Of a DNA stretch of 64,000 nt, positions 54,531 to 64,000 are shown one piece after another. A program made the translations under genes and the position numbers. A model generated the notes under the pieces. It had not been told where the DNA came from and made no database searches. It saw only the letters and a program-made list of their open reading frames with translations. The stretch covers positions 62,001 to 126,000 of the forward strand of contig JASJDM010000020.1 in NCBI GenBank assembly GCA_030065125.1. Direction: 5' to 3'. Position 1 is the first letter of the stretch. Every line of letters begins with the position of its first letter. The DNA is from Lysobacterales bacterium (GTDB lineage: Bacteria; Pseudomonadota; Gammaproteobacteria; Xanthomonadales; SZUA-38).

Positions 54531-56126
54531 ATGATGCGAGGGATGCATGGAATGATGGGCGCCAAAAGAATGAACCGGACCGTGAACACGGACGAGATTG
54601 CTGCCGCCATCGGGCGCAGGACCGTGGGCCGCGACCTGGGAGAACTGCTGCGACCGGTGCAGAAGTCGGCCGTCGGCGACAAGGTCTCCAGCTTCGATAC
54701 CCACCTGCTGAACCGGACCACGTTCGGGATTACCGATATCGAGCTGCAGCAGATGGAGGTCCTGGGGGCCGAGGGTTACCTGGATCTGCAGCTCAACCCC
54801 GACGAAATCGACAACTCGGCGCTGGAGGATTTCCTGGTCGAGGCCTTTCCCAGCGTGGACATGGACTACCAGGAAATCCTGGAGCGGCTGCGCAACGAGG
54901 AAGAAGACTTCAACCCCGCCATCGACCTGATCGTGGTGACCCTGGCCCGCCAGCTGTTCAGTCCGCGTCAGCTGTTTGAAGTCATGGTGGAGTTCTGGAC
55001 CAACCACTTCAACGTGTTCCTGTTCGATGAGGCGGTTCAGTATCTGAAGACCGGCGACGACCGGGACAACATCCGTCCCCACGCCATGGGCCGCTTCCGA
55101 GACCTGCTGTATGCCAACGCAGCCAGCCCGGCCATGCTGCTGTACCTGGACAACTACGCCAACTCCAAGTTTGGCCCCAACGAAAACTATGCCCGGGAGC
55201 TGATGGAGCTTCACACCCTGGGAGTGGACGGCGGCTATACCGAGACCGACGTGGCCGAGGTGGCCCGCTGTTTCACCGGCTGGACCATTGATCCCCGTGC
55301 CGACGAGCTCTTTGTCTTTGTTCCCGAGGAACACGATGACGGTGAGAAAACCGTGCTGGGCCAGGTCATCCCGGCGGGTGGCGGCATCGAGGACGGCCAC
55401 CAGGTGCTGGACATCCTGCTGGCCCATCCGTCCACCGGCCAGTTCCTGGCCAGCAAGCTGGTGCGCCGGTTCGTTGCAGACGAGCCGCCCCTGGCCCTGG
55501 TGGAGCGGGTCGCCGAAAGCTACCAGCAGACCGACGGTGACATCAGGTCAATGCTGCGGGTGATTTTTGAATCCGACGAGTTTGCCGATTCCCGGGACGG
55601 CAAGTTTCGCCGGCCCTCGGAATACGTCGGCACCGTGGTCAGGACCCTGAATCCGGTGCAGTCCGGCAACTATTTCTCAGTGGTATTCCGCCAGTTGGAG
55701 ACGCTGGGCCAGGTCCCGTTTTTTTCGGTGCCGCCCACCGGATATCCCGATACCCAGGACGACTGGCTGAACACGAATGCTCTGCTGAGCCGCTGGAACC
55801 TGGGGTTTTCCATCGCCTTTGGCGAGTTGCCGGCCGGCAGCCGGGTAGGGGAAGAGGAGGCCGACGGCGGCCGGGTCATGGCCGACTTCTTCCAGATTCC
55901 GGTGTTTGAACTGCTGGGTGATGCGCGCACGCCGGCGGAAATTGTCGATCGCCTGCTGGACCGAATCGTTCACCAGCAGGTCGCGGTCGAGGATCGCAGT
56001 GCGCTGGTGGATTACGCTGCCGACGGAGCGCCGGGGTCAGCGCCGCTGGGCCTGGAAAAGGCCGTGGAACGTTGCCGGGCGGTGCTGGCGGCGTTGCTTG
56101 CTTCCCGTTACTTCCAGATGCGCTAG
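54531..56126 (+). CDS. DUF1800 domain protein
   Basis: 531 aa. Start ATG 54531 with GGAGG 7 nt upstream. DUF1800 features: HLLNRTTFGITDIELQQM, WTNHFNVFLFDEAV, LLYANAASPAMLLYLDN (long helical core), NENYARELMELHTLGVDGGY, VAEVARCFTGWTID and FRRPSEYVGTVVRTL. No classical signal peptide is seen; the N-terminus is Met-rich (MMRGMHGMMGAKRM). DUF1800 and DUF1501 genes are widely paired in bacteria; their joint role is unknown. Confidence 0.9.
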   Translation: MMRGMHGMMGAKRMNRTVNTDEIAAAIGRRTVGRDLGELLRPVQKSAVGDKVSSFDTHLLNRTTFGITDIELQQMEVLGAEGYLDLQLNPDEIDNSALEDFLVEAFPSVDMDYQEILERLRNEEEDFNPAIDLIVVTLARQLFSPRQLFEVMVEFWTNHFNVFLFDEAVQYLKTGDDRDNIRPHAMGRFRDLLYANAASPAMLLYLDNYANSKFGPNENYARELMELHTLGVDGGYTETDVAEVARCFTGWTIDPRADELFVFVPEEHDDGEKTVLGQVIPAGGGIEDGHQVLDILLAHPSTGQFLASKLVRRFVADEPPLALVERVAESYQQTDGDIRSMLRVIFESDEFADSRDGKFRRPSEYVGTVVRTLNPVQSGNYFSVVFRQLETLGQVPFFSVPPTGYPDTQDDWLNTNALLSRWNLGFSIAFGELPAGSRVGEEEADGGRVMADFFQIPVFELLGDARTPAEIVDRLLDRIVHQQVAVEDRSALVDYAADGAPGSAPLGLEKAVERCRAVLAALLASRYFQMR

Positions 56127-56162
56127 GCGCTGCCCGAGGCGAGAAATACAAGGAAAGCCACT

Positions 56163-57374
56163 ATGGATCGCAGAGACTTCATTAAACTCACTGGCCTGTC
56201 CAGCCTGCCGCTGTTGATGCCGGGTCTGGTGTTCGGCGGTGGCAAAGGCGCCGCCGGCCGGGACCTGCTGATCATCGTTTTTCAGCGGGGCGCCGCAGAC
56301 GGCTTGAACCTGGTGGTGCCGTATACCGAAGGGCACTACTACGATGCCAGGCCCACCGTTGCCATTGCCGACCCTGGCAGCAACGGCGGGGCGCTCGACC
56401 TGGACGGATTTTTCGGATTTCACCCCCAGATGCAGCCGCTGATGCCGCTGTACCAGTCGGGGGACCTGGCGGTGGTCCATGCGGCCGGCTCGCCTTCGGA
56501 TTCCCGTTCGCACTTCGATGCCCAGGACTTCATGGAGGCCGGGGTGGTGGAGAAGGGGTCGGCATACGACGGCTGGTTGAACCGTCATCTGCAGACCCTT
56601 GGTGGAGGCGAAGGCGAGTCGCCTTTCCAGGCCGTCGGTTTCGGTCAGTCACTGCCGGTGTCCCTGCGGGGCAGCATTCCAGCGGTGGGCGTGGCCCAGC
56701 TGGAGGATTACGGCCTGGTGGCTCCGGTGGCCGAAGAAGCCGCGCTGCGCGAGGCGGTGGTCAAGCTGTTCAGCAGCCAGGGTGCCATCGACCAGGTGGC
56801 CGGCGGCGTGCTGGATTCCGTGGACCTGATGGCGGCGGCGGATCCTCTCAGTATCCCGGTGGACAACGGGGCGCTGTATCCGGAAACCGTCTTCGGCAAT
56901 CAGATGCAGGGTCTGGCCAAGCTGATCAAGGCAGACCTGGGCCTGGAGATTGCGGCGGTGGACATCGGCGGCTGGGACCATCATGACCTGGAAAACGAGG
57001 AACTGCCTGACCTGACCGCAGACTTCGCCGGTTCCCTGGCGGCGTTTCACGCCGACCTCGGCGGTATGATGGACAACATCACGGTCATCACCATGACCGA
57101 GTTTGGCCGGCGGCTGGCGGAAAACGGTAACCGCGGCACGGACCACGGCCACGGTTCCATCATGTTGACCATGGGTGGCGGCGTGAATGGCGGCCAGGTC
57201 TACGCGGACTGGCCGGGGCTGGCGCCTGCTGACCTCAACCGCGGCGACCTGGAAGTGACCACCGACTTCCGCAGTGTGCTGAGTGAGGCGCTGGTGAAGA
57301 GGTTGGGACAAAGCTCAATCGAAACTGTTTTTCCCGACTTCAGTGGACCCACGGACCTGGGGGTGTTTAGGTGA
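56163..57374 (+). CDS. DUF1501 domain protein with Tat-like signal
   Basis: 403 aa. N-terminus MDRRDFIKLTGLSSLPLLMP: twin-Arg DRRDF followed by a hydrophobic stretch suggests Tat export. The body belongs to the sulfatase/alkaline-phosphatase-like DUF1501 family: LLIIVFQRGAADGLNLVVPY, DSRSHFDAQDFMEAG, DIGGWDHHDLENEELPDLT, TMTEFGRRLAENGNRGTDHG. GTDHGHG supplies probable metal ligands. Paired with DUF1800 36 bp upstream. The hairpin array starts within the stop codon. Confidence 0.9.
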   Translation: MDRRDFIKLTGLSSLPLLMPGLVFGGGKGAAGRDLLIIVFQRGAADGLNLVVPYTEGHYYDARPTVAIADPGSNGGALDLDGFFGFHPQMQPLMPLYQSGDLAVVHAAGSPSDSRSHFDAQDFMEAGVVEKGSAYDGWLNRHLQTLGGGEGESPFQAVGFGQSLPVSLRGSIPAVGVAQLEDYGLVAPVAEEAALREAVVKLFSSQGAIDQVAGGVLDSVDLMAAADPLSIPVDNGALYPETVFGNQMQGLAKLIKADLGLEIAAVDIGGWDHHDLENEELPDLTADFAGSLAAFHADLGGMMDNITVITMTEFGRRLAENGNRGTDHGHGSIMLTMGGGVNGGQVYADWPGLAPADLNRGDLEVTTDFRSVLSEALVKRLGQSSIETVFPDFSGPTDLGVFR

Positions 57375-57487
57375 ACGCTTGCTGCGCAAGCTGGGGAACG
57401 CCCGCTGCGCGGGCTGGGGAACGCTCACTTCGTGAGCTGGGGAACGGCCCCTGCGGGGCCTGGGGAACGCGCGCTCTGCGCGCTACT
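57373..57487. repeat. Tandem array of five 23-nt stem-variable hairpins
   Basis: Period exactly 23: units start at 57373, 57396, 57419, 57442 and 57465. Each unit is GAAC + 6-nt stem + 3-nt loop + complementary 6-nt stem + TGGG. Stems: GCTTGC/GCAAGC, GCCCGC/GCGGGC, GCTCAC/GTGAGC, GGCCCC/GGGGCC, GCGCGC/GCGCGC. Loops are TGC, TGC, TTC, TGC and TCT. The last unit ends TACT instead of TGGG. Stems keep pairing while sequence changes, so structure seems to be what is maintained. It starts at the DUF1501 stop codon. Confidence 0.95.
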
Positions 57488-57570
57488 CCTCGACGGTCCC
57501 GGCATGATTCCTTGGAGCTGGTCTAGCCAAGGCACTCTGTCAGAGTATCTGGTCTTCTTTGGAGATAGAT

Positions 57571-57659
57571 CCCAGCGCGAAGCGCGTTTCCTAGACCGCG
57601 TCAGCGGGCGTTCCCCAGGGCGCGCAAGCGCCCGTTCCCACGCTGCGAAGCAAGCGTTC
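57571..57659. repeat. Inverted, degenerate units of the hairpin array
   Basis: Read on the minus strand, units of the same GAAC...TGGG type recur: a perfect one at 57614-57637 (GGGCGC/GCGCCC, loop TTGC), one with imperfect stem at 57638-57659, one around 57596-57612 and a short one at 57571-57590 (GCGC/GCGC, loop TTC). The 57488-57570 stretch between the two arms contains no unit. Confidence 0.8.
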
Positions 57660-57665
57660 GCCAAA

Positions 57666-57695
57666 AAAAAGCCCCGCCAATCGGCGGGGCTTTTT
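57666..57695. terminator. Bidirectional terminator beside rpmJ2 and the hairpin array
   Basis: GCCCCGCC pairs with GGCGGGGC around AATC, flanked by A8 and T5. It can end the minus-strand rpmJ2 message 25 bp past its stop as well as plus-strand transcripts from the DUF1501 side. Confidence 0.93.
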
Positions 57696-57719
57696 GGGCA
57701 TTATTGTTGCTGTTCGGCC

Positions 57720-57845
57720 CTAACGCTGCCGCGCTTTGAAACGCGGGTTGCTCTTGCAAATCACAAACAGTTTGCCGCGCCGCCGGACGACTTTGCAGTC
57801 CCGATGGCGCTGCTTGGCCGACTTCAACGATGATAGAACTTTCAT
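57720..57845 (-). CDS. rpmJ2: Alternative ribosomal protein L36 (YkgO type)
   Basis: A 41-aa minus-strand gene: [20 protein letters not shown] then [21 protein letters not shown]. It is collinear with E. coli YkgO ([17 protein letters not shown]). The zinc-binding set of standard L36 (CxxC, C, H) is only partly present: the first Cys is His and the last His is Phe, which marks the zinc-independent paralogue used when zinc is scarce. It has its own sigma-70 promoter. No clear Zur box could be seen upstream. Confidence 0.93.
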   Translation of the reverse strand: MKVLSSLKSAKQRHRDCKVVRRRGKLFVICKSNPRFKARQR

Positions 57846-57882
57846 TGCGACGCTCCAGTAATTCCATGCACAACAGCCGCCC

Positions 57883-57912
57883 ATTATAGAGCGGCTGTCT
57901 ATGCTGGTTCAA
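57883..57912 (-). promoter_or_regulatory. Sigma-70 promoter of rpmJ2
   Basis: Minus strand: TTGAAC (57912-57907), 18-bp spacer, then perfect TATAAT (57888-57883). The predicted transcript has a leader of about 30 nt before the ATG at 57845. Confidence 0.75.
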
Positions 57913-57943
57913 TACCCCAGGGGTAAGAACCTGAGGCCTGTTT

Positions 57944-59893
<1,950 letters not shown>

Positions 59894-60056
59894 GATGTCC
59901 TCTGTCTGCCGTCGATTGCAGCTGTGCACATTTTATGCTGGCCCTGTGACAAATTCAGCGAGATATACCCGTATTGACCGGATTCTGGACTTGCCGGCGA
60001 TTTGCGCGTAATTTCGCGCCCCAAAATAGAAGCCGAAGCCAAAGCCCGTACCGTCC

Positions 60057-60803
60057 ATGATTGAACTCTCCGTTGTGGTGCCCGTTTACAACGAGGCCGA
60101 CAATATCCTTTCTCTGTGCCGCCAGGTGGGCCAGGCCCTGGACGGCGTGGTGCAATACGAGCTGGTGCTGGTGGATGACGGCAGCACTGACGGCAGCCCG
60201 GCGGTTTTGCAGCAGGCCATGGCTGAGCAGCCCCGGCTGGTAGTGCTGTTCCATCCGGCCAACGCCGGGCAGAGCGCCGCCCTGTGCACCGGTGCGGCCG
60301 CCGCCCGGGGTGAGCTGATGGCAACGCTGGACGGCGATCTGCAGAACGACCCGGCCGATATTCCAAAGCTGCTGACGGTGTACCGGGACAGCGCACGTCC
60401 CGTGCTGGTGGCAGGCAACCGGGTCAATCGCCGGGACACGTGGGTCCGGCGGGTATCCTCCCGCATCGCCAACGGGGTCCGCAGCTGGCTGCTGAAGGAC
60501 CAGTGCCCGGACACCGGCTGCTCGCTGAAGCTGTTTCGGCGGGCGGACTTCCTGCTGCTGCCCCAGTTTGATCATATGCATCGATTCCTGCCGGCACTGT
60601 TTGCCGCCCAGGGCATCGGTATCCAGAATGTCCCGGTCAATCACCGCCCGCGGGCGGCCGGTGAGTCCAAGTACGGCGTTGGCAATCGCCTGTGGGTGGG
60701 CATTGCCGACCTGTTCGGCGTGCGCTGGCTGATCCGGCGCAAGTTCAGGATCTCGGCGTCTCAGCGCCACTCCATCCAACCCTCCGAGCGTGACGACTCA
60801 TGA
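60057..60803 (+). CDS. Glycosyltransferase family 2, DPM/ArnC-like
   Basis: 248 aa, GT-A fold. ELSVVVPVYNEADNILSLCR at the N-terminus; VLVDDGSTDGS nucleotide-sugar loop; LMATLDGDLQNDPADIPKLL with DxD-type metal site; and a Gly-Arg-rich loop VNHRPRAAGESKYGVGNRLW. No C-terminal TM domain, so it resembles the short polyprenyl-phosphate sugar transferases. With the following LAB_N gene (ATGA overlap) and the ArnT-like gene nearby, it may supply a lipid-linked sugar for lipid A or another glycolipid; this is inference. Confidence 0.92.
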   Translation: MIELSVVVPVYNEADNILSLCRQVGQALDGVVQYELVLVDDGSTDGSPAVLQQAMAEQPRLVVLFHPANAGQSAALCTGAAAARGELMATLDGDLQNDPADIPKLLTVYRDSARPVLVAGNRVNRRDTWVRRVSSRIANGVRSWLLKDQCPDTGCSLKLFRRADFLLLPQFDHMHRFLPALFAAQGIGIQNVPVNHRPRAAGESKYGVGNRLWVGIADLFGVRWLIRRKFRISASQRHSIQPSERDDS

Positions 60804-61150
60804 ATGAATGCATCGAAGCCGGCAGCGGCTTTCTGCGACCGCTGCTTGACAGTCTTGTCGGCAGCTGGCTGTACGCCGATTCCTACCTGTGGACCGCGGT
60901 GGGATTTGCCGGGGCCGCGGTGTTCGGTTCCCGTTTCCTGTTTCAGTGGCTGCACTCGGAAAAGGAAAAGGCCCTGGTGGTGCCCTGGTATTTCTGGCAC
61001 CTGAGTTTCTGGGGAAGCACACTGAATTTCATCTATGCCATGCACCTGGACAAGGCGCCCCTGATCGTGGGGAGCATGTTTCTGCCGGTGCTTTACGGTC
61101 GGAATCTGTTTTTGCTGTACAAGGGGGGGCGGCAGCATTTGAGGCATTAG
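60800..61150 (+). CDS. LAB_N-domain membrane protein
   Basis: 116 aa with three transmembrane helices. GAAVFGSRFLFQWLHSEKEK, VVPWYFWHLSFWGSTLNFIY and GSMFLPVLYGRNLFLLYK match the small lipid A biosynthesis N-terminal domain (LAB_N), found alone or fused to LpxB. It probably binds or moves a lipid-linked sugar together with the preceding glycosyltransferase. ATGA overlap with that gene (60800-60803). Confidence 0.9.
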   Translation: MNECIEAGSGFLRPLLDSLVGSWLYADSYLWTAVGFAGAAVFGSRFLFQWLHSEKEKALVVPWYFWHLSFWGSTLNFIYAMHLDKAPLIVGSMFLPVLYGRNLFLLYKGGRQHLRH

Positions 61151-61156
61151 ACCCCA

Positions 61157-62791
61157 CTACCCACAACGACCCGCATCCGCCTCATGATTCACCAAAAACC
61201 ATTGACGTCGATGCGCAATCCCCAGATCAATACTTTTATTCTTTAAAAAACAATCTTCTAAATCAGGTTTCTGAAGTAAAATATAACCATCTCGGTTCTG
61301 CTTCAGCCAGGCGAGGCCCTGGATGGCCTGTTCTTCCCTCGGCACCAGGAAGCCAAAATTCACCGTGTCACGACGGGCCTGCAGAATGGTCTGTTCTTTC
61401 CAGTTCACCAGCGCCAGGGGCGCCTCTGCCGGCAGGGCCTGCTCCACCCGCAGCATCAGGCTGCGCCCGGACTTGAAGCTGTCCAGTCGTGGGTAAACCC
61501 AGAAACTGTGGGTCAGCCACAGCGCTGCCATGACCCCCATGTAGGCCCGGGGGCCGTTCCGCCAGAATGCCGCCAGGCCAGCGGCGGTGGCCAGGGTCGC
61601 CACCAGCGCGGTGCTGCGCGGATCCAGTTCGTACAGGGTCTGCATTTCCTCGGCGCGTTCGGGGTCGAAGAACTGCAGGTAGACGAAGGCGGCGGCCAGG
61701 GCCGTGGTCAGCAGCAAAGCAACGGTTCGAGCGGTCAGGTGAAACGAACGGCGCTCCAGCAACCCCTGCAGAGTGGGCGCGGCAGCCAGGCAGATCCAGG
61801 GCAGGGCCGGCAGGATGTAGACGCCGCGCTTTCCCGAACTGATGGAAAAGAAGGTAATGACCAGGACAACCCAGCCCACCAGCAACACGATCCGGGGGTC
61901 CCGCTGCTTAAAATCCCGGGTCCACTGGGGAACCAGCCAGGGCAGCATGAAAAAAATTGGCATCCACAACGCCGGGATCACGTTGGTCAGGAAGTACCAG
62001 GGCGGCTCGAAGTGGTGCCAGGGATCGGCGTAGCGCTGGCCGGTCTGCTTGAACAGGATATTGTCCCGGTACGCCTCCAGGGCCGGGTCGTTGGAACCTG
62101 CCACGATGATCACCATGGGTACGAACCACACGGCACAGGCGCCCAGCAGGGTCGCGACGCCGGCCAGCCCGCGCCACCAGGCGTGCCGGCTCACGGGTGC
62201 CGCCAGGTGCTTCATCACCAGCAGCACGGGAATGAACATGAGCACGGGCAGGAAACCGACACCCTTGGTGATGATGCCAAAACCGGAAGCCGCAAATCCG
62301 ACCAGCAGCCATCGGGTATCAGGCCCCAGCAGCAGGTGGCGCAGGAAACCATAAACGCCCAGGGCGATCCACGCGGTAACCATAGCGTCGATCTGGCCGG
62401 CCCGGGATTCGAGCACGAACTGGGGGGATCCCAGGAGCAGCAGGCAGGCCAGTAACGCCACACGCCGGTCCCACAGTCGTCGGCCCATGCTGTACACCAG
62501 CCCAAGGGTCAGCAGTGAGCACAGCAGGCTGGGCAGCAGGTGCGCGACCCGGACAGATCCGGTGAGCTTCAGCACCACGGCCTGGGCCCACATGAACATG
62601 GGCGGTTTGTCAGGATAGAGCTCGCCGCCCCGGGTGGGGAAAAACCAGTCGCCGGACTCCACCATCTCCTTGGCGACCAGGGCAAAGCGCGGCTCGTCCG
62701 ATGGCCAGGGATCTTTCAGGCCTATGCCGGTGGCGATGAACAGCAGCGCAATGGCCGCGACAATGACGCGGTCCCGGGTGGCGGGATTCAT
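61157..62791 (-). CDS. ArnT-like polyprenyl-phosphate glycosyltransferase (GT83/GT39 type)
   Basis: 544 aa from ATG 62791 (62830 also possible; 62791 gives the expected ~30 residues before DEP). About 12 TM helices. First periplasmic loop DPWPSDEPRFALVAKEMVES (catalytic Asp-Glu) and SGDWFFPTRGGELYPDKPPM, typical of GT-C enzymes such as ArnT. ISSGKRGVYILPALPW is also characteristic. The C-terminal soluble part (ILQARRDTVNFGFLVPREE) is typical. The 3' end (61160-61290) is clearly more AT-rich than the surroundings. It likely transfers a sugar from undecaprenyl phosphate to lipid A or another envelope acceptor. Confidence 0.85.
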   Translation of the reverse strand: MNPATRDRVIVAAIALLFIATGIGLKDPWPSDEPRFALVAKEMVESGDWFFPTRGGELYPDKPPMFMWAQAVVLKLTGSVRVAHLLPSLLCSLLTLGLVYSMGRRLWDRRVALLACLLLLGSPQFVLESRAGQIDAMVTAWIALGVYGFLRHLLLGPDTRWLLVGFAASGFGIITKGVGFLPVLMFIPVLLVMKHLAAPVSRHAWWRGLAGVATLLGACAVWFVPMVIIVAGSNDPALEAYRDNILFKQTGQRYADPWHHFEPPWYFLTNVIPALWMPIFFMLPWLVPQWTRDFKQRDPRIVLLVGWVVLVITFFSISSGKRGVYILPALPWICLAAAPTLQGLLERRSFHLTARTVALLLTTALAAAFVYLQFFDPERAEEMQTLYELDPRSTALVATLATAAGLAAFWRNGPRAYMGVMAALWLTHSFWVYPRLDSFKSGRSLMLRVEQALPAEAPLALVNWKEQTILQARRDTVNFGFLVPREEQAIQGLAWLKQNRDGYILLQKPDLEDCFLKNKSIDLGIAHRRQWFLVNHEADAGRCG

Positions 62792-62839
62792 GGTGATCTG
62801 ATCAGGGTTTGCCGCCTGGGGCGGCAGCATGGGGCGGTG

Positions 62840-63076
62840 TCAACGCGACCGGGACTCCAGGGTGGCCTGCAGCTGGGCGATCTGTTTTTTCTGGTCCTTC
62901 AGGTCCTGCTCCAGTGCCACCACCAGCTGGTACATGGCTTTGCTCAGGTTCTGTACGGCCGGGTCGCACTTTGCCTTGATGTAGAGCTCAAGGTTCTTGT
63001 TCAGTTCGTTGATGGCGGCCTGGTAGCTCATCAGCTGTTCCTCGGTGGGTCCAACAGAGTCCGAAGGGTAACGCAT
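62840..63076 (-). CDS. Small coiled-coil protein of unknown function
   Basis: 78 aa from ATG 63076; a second ATG at 63031 has GAGGA 7 nt upstream and may be the true start. The frame is open up to 63196, but that part is Pro/Gly-rich without a signal. The sequence is a helix with heptad-like pattern (YQAAINELNKNLELYIKAKC, LVVALEQDLKDQKKQIAQLQ). No family is recognised. It ends 9 bp before the longer form of the ArnT-like gene, so the two may share a transcript. Confidence 0.5.
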   Translation of the reverse strand: MRYPSDSVGPTEEQLMSYQAAINELNKNLELYIKAKCDPAVQNLSKAMYQLVVALEQDLKDQKKQIAQLQATLESRSR

Positions 63077-63336
63077 TTCCGCGCCGGCACAACCCACTGG
63101 CGCACATTTTTCGAAAAGGTGGACGGCCGGGCCAGGGGGAAACGGGGGAGGATCGGCCCAGCCGCCCGGTGTCGTCCCCAGGTTGAGCTCCGTCAAGCGC
63201 CAGGAACGGCTTCCAGCCTATTGATAATCCGCCGAAGTGACGAAGGTTGTTGACACTGTTTTACATGTTTCTGGGATGGGGCAGGGCCCGGGCGCTGAAT
63301 AACCTGCCGGATCCAGCGCAACGCGGCGCCCCGGGC

Positions 63337-64000
63337 CTAGAAATCCGTGCGATAACCCAGGCTGAGGAAGTAGCTGCGGGATTTTTCGTCGATATTCGGA
63401 CGGTCACGCGACCGGTATTCACCGCCGAACTCCAGTTCGAGGCGGGCACGCCGGTTGAGCAGGTATTGCACCCGCATGGAAGGATAAGCCGTGAGCTGGG
63501 TCTCGGAATTCCTGTCGTACTGCCGGTAATCGAAGCGCAGCCGCGGATTCAGTCTCCATTTGTTGCGCAGGGGGAACCATGCATTGCCGGTCAGGGTCAC
63601 CGTATCGGAATGGGCCGTGTCGTTGAAACGCAGACCAAACACGTTGATGTCACCCTCGCGAAAGAGGCTGCTGGCAATCCACTGCAGCGAATAGTAAATC
63701 TCAGTGCCGGTGCCGGGCATGGCCTGGACGTCCCCGGATGCCGGGGTGCCGTTCAGTTCGGAAACGGTCAGGTCGCTGACCAGCTGATGCTGATCGTTGA
63801 TCTGCCTGGAGATACCCAGGGTGGCGGAGCGACTGCGGGGGGTCCGGTCTTCGGCCAGTTGGCGGATGGTGGATTCCGGGTATCGGTCCAGCAGTTCCCC
63901 GAAGGTAAACAGCCCCTGTCCCTGCAGCGCGTTGCGCGTGGTCAGGACCGGGCTGTTGCGATAGTCCAGGTTCAGGTTGGCTTTCCAGCCATCGCCAAAG
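63337..64000 (-). CDS. Outer-membrane beta-barrel protein (C-terminal part, 5' end outside window)
   Basis: The minus-strand frame is open from the window end to a stop at 63337, 221 codons visible. It alternates hydrophobic and polar residues in barrel-like strands (GDGWKANLNLDYRNSP, RLNPRLRFDYRQYDRN, ARLELEFGGEYRSRDR) and ends SYFLSLGYRTDF with the terminal Phe recognised by the Bam complex. The N-terminus is missing, so the function cannot be assigned; the barrel could be the end of a larger surface or export protein. Nothing is seen in the 140 bp before the next gene. Confidence 0.75.
   Translation of the reverse strand, partial: FGDGWKANLNLDYRNSPVLTTRNALQGQGLFTFGELLDRYPESTIRQLAEDRTPRSRSATLGISRQINDQHQLVSDLTVSELNGTPASGDVQAMPGTGTEIYYSLQWIASSLFREGDINVFGLRFNDTAHSDTVTLTGNAWFPLRNKWRLNPRLRFDYRQYDRNSETQLTAYPSMRVQYLLNRRARLELEFGGEYRSRDRPNIDEKSRSYFLSLGYRTDF

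Noticed and set aside
57373..57487. CRISPR array
   Set aside because: The period is only 23 bp, the variable parts are self-complementary stems instead of unique spacers, and no cas genes are near.

Overview
The window is one contiguous stretch of a high-GC gammaproteobacterial chromosome. The evidence is the core gene set: GltX, RNase E, RluC, DusB, SbcB, NfuA, a UvrY/GacA-type regulator and a YkgO-type L36. Secreted protein families such as the matrixin with NIDO-like repeats, the UnbV/ASPIC protein and the DUF1800/DUF1501 pair fit the Wenzhouxiangella/Chromatiales/Xanthomonadales neighbourhood. That placement is an inference from protein style only. No phage, transposase, CRISPR array or rRNA is visible.

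Layout. 1-6.8 kb: a truncated DUF1631/PilZ protein, a lipoprotein phosphatase, DUF2845, exonuclease I, GltX, a MerC-like membrane protein and a QueD-like protein. 6.8-14.1 kb: sixA and a complete five-enzyme histidine-degradation locus, hutI divergent from hutF-hutU-hutH-hutG; histidine passes through urocanate, imidazolonepropionate and formiminoglutamate to formylglutamate and glutamate. 14.2-21.1 kb: a REC-REC-PAS-GGDEF-EAL protein, HMG-CoA lyase, an RRM RNA-binding protein, a secreted GH31 glycosidase behind a Fur-box-like palindrome, and two very small membrane proteins. 21.2-28.4 kb: a secreted matrixin operon divergent from a UnbV/ASPIC-TPR operon. 28.5-33.8 kb: a UvrY-type regulator, tRNA-Ser(UGA), a hairpin-rich intergenic mosaic carrying copies of the tRNA 3' end, RNase E and RluC. 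33.9-38.1 kb: a CPBP-like membrane protein, pterin carbinolamine dehydratase, an esterase, NfuA and cytochrome c4. 38.4-45.9 kb: an RND efflux operon with one adaptor and two pumps. 45.9-52.4 kb: TraB-dusB-DUF349, an agmatine-deiminase homologue without its nucleophile, and a small exported protein. 52.5-57.4 kb: SfsA, then a four-gene operon of two secreted proteins sharing a WWN...GQG domain plus DUF1800 and DUF1501. 57.4-57.7 kb: a tandem array of stem-variable hairpins. 57.7-64 kb: rpmJ2, acs, a GT2/LAB_N pair, an ArnT-like transferase, a small coiled-coil protein and a truncated outer-membrane barrel.

The most unusual object is the hairpin array at 57373-57487. Five exact 23-nt units have constant arms (GAAC...TGGG), while both halves of each 6-bp stem change together, so pairing is kept though sequence is not. 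A looser set of the same units lies in inverted orientation at 57571-57659, so the locus is a head-to-head hairpin element next to a bidirectional terminator. The intergenic region after tRNA-Ser (29361-29750) is a second, different hairpin-dense region with three copies of the tRNA 3' end. Other points are the Cys-to-Ser agmatine deiminase homologue, the copper-ligand-poor cupredoxin fusion and the Ser-Asp insert in the matrixin.
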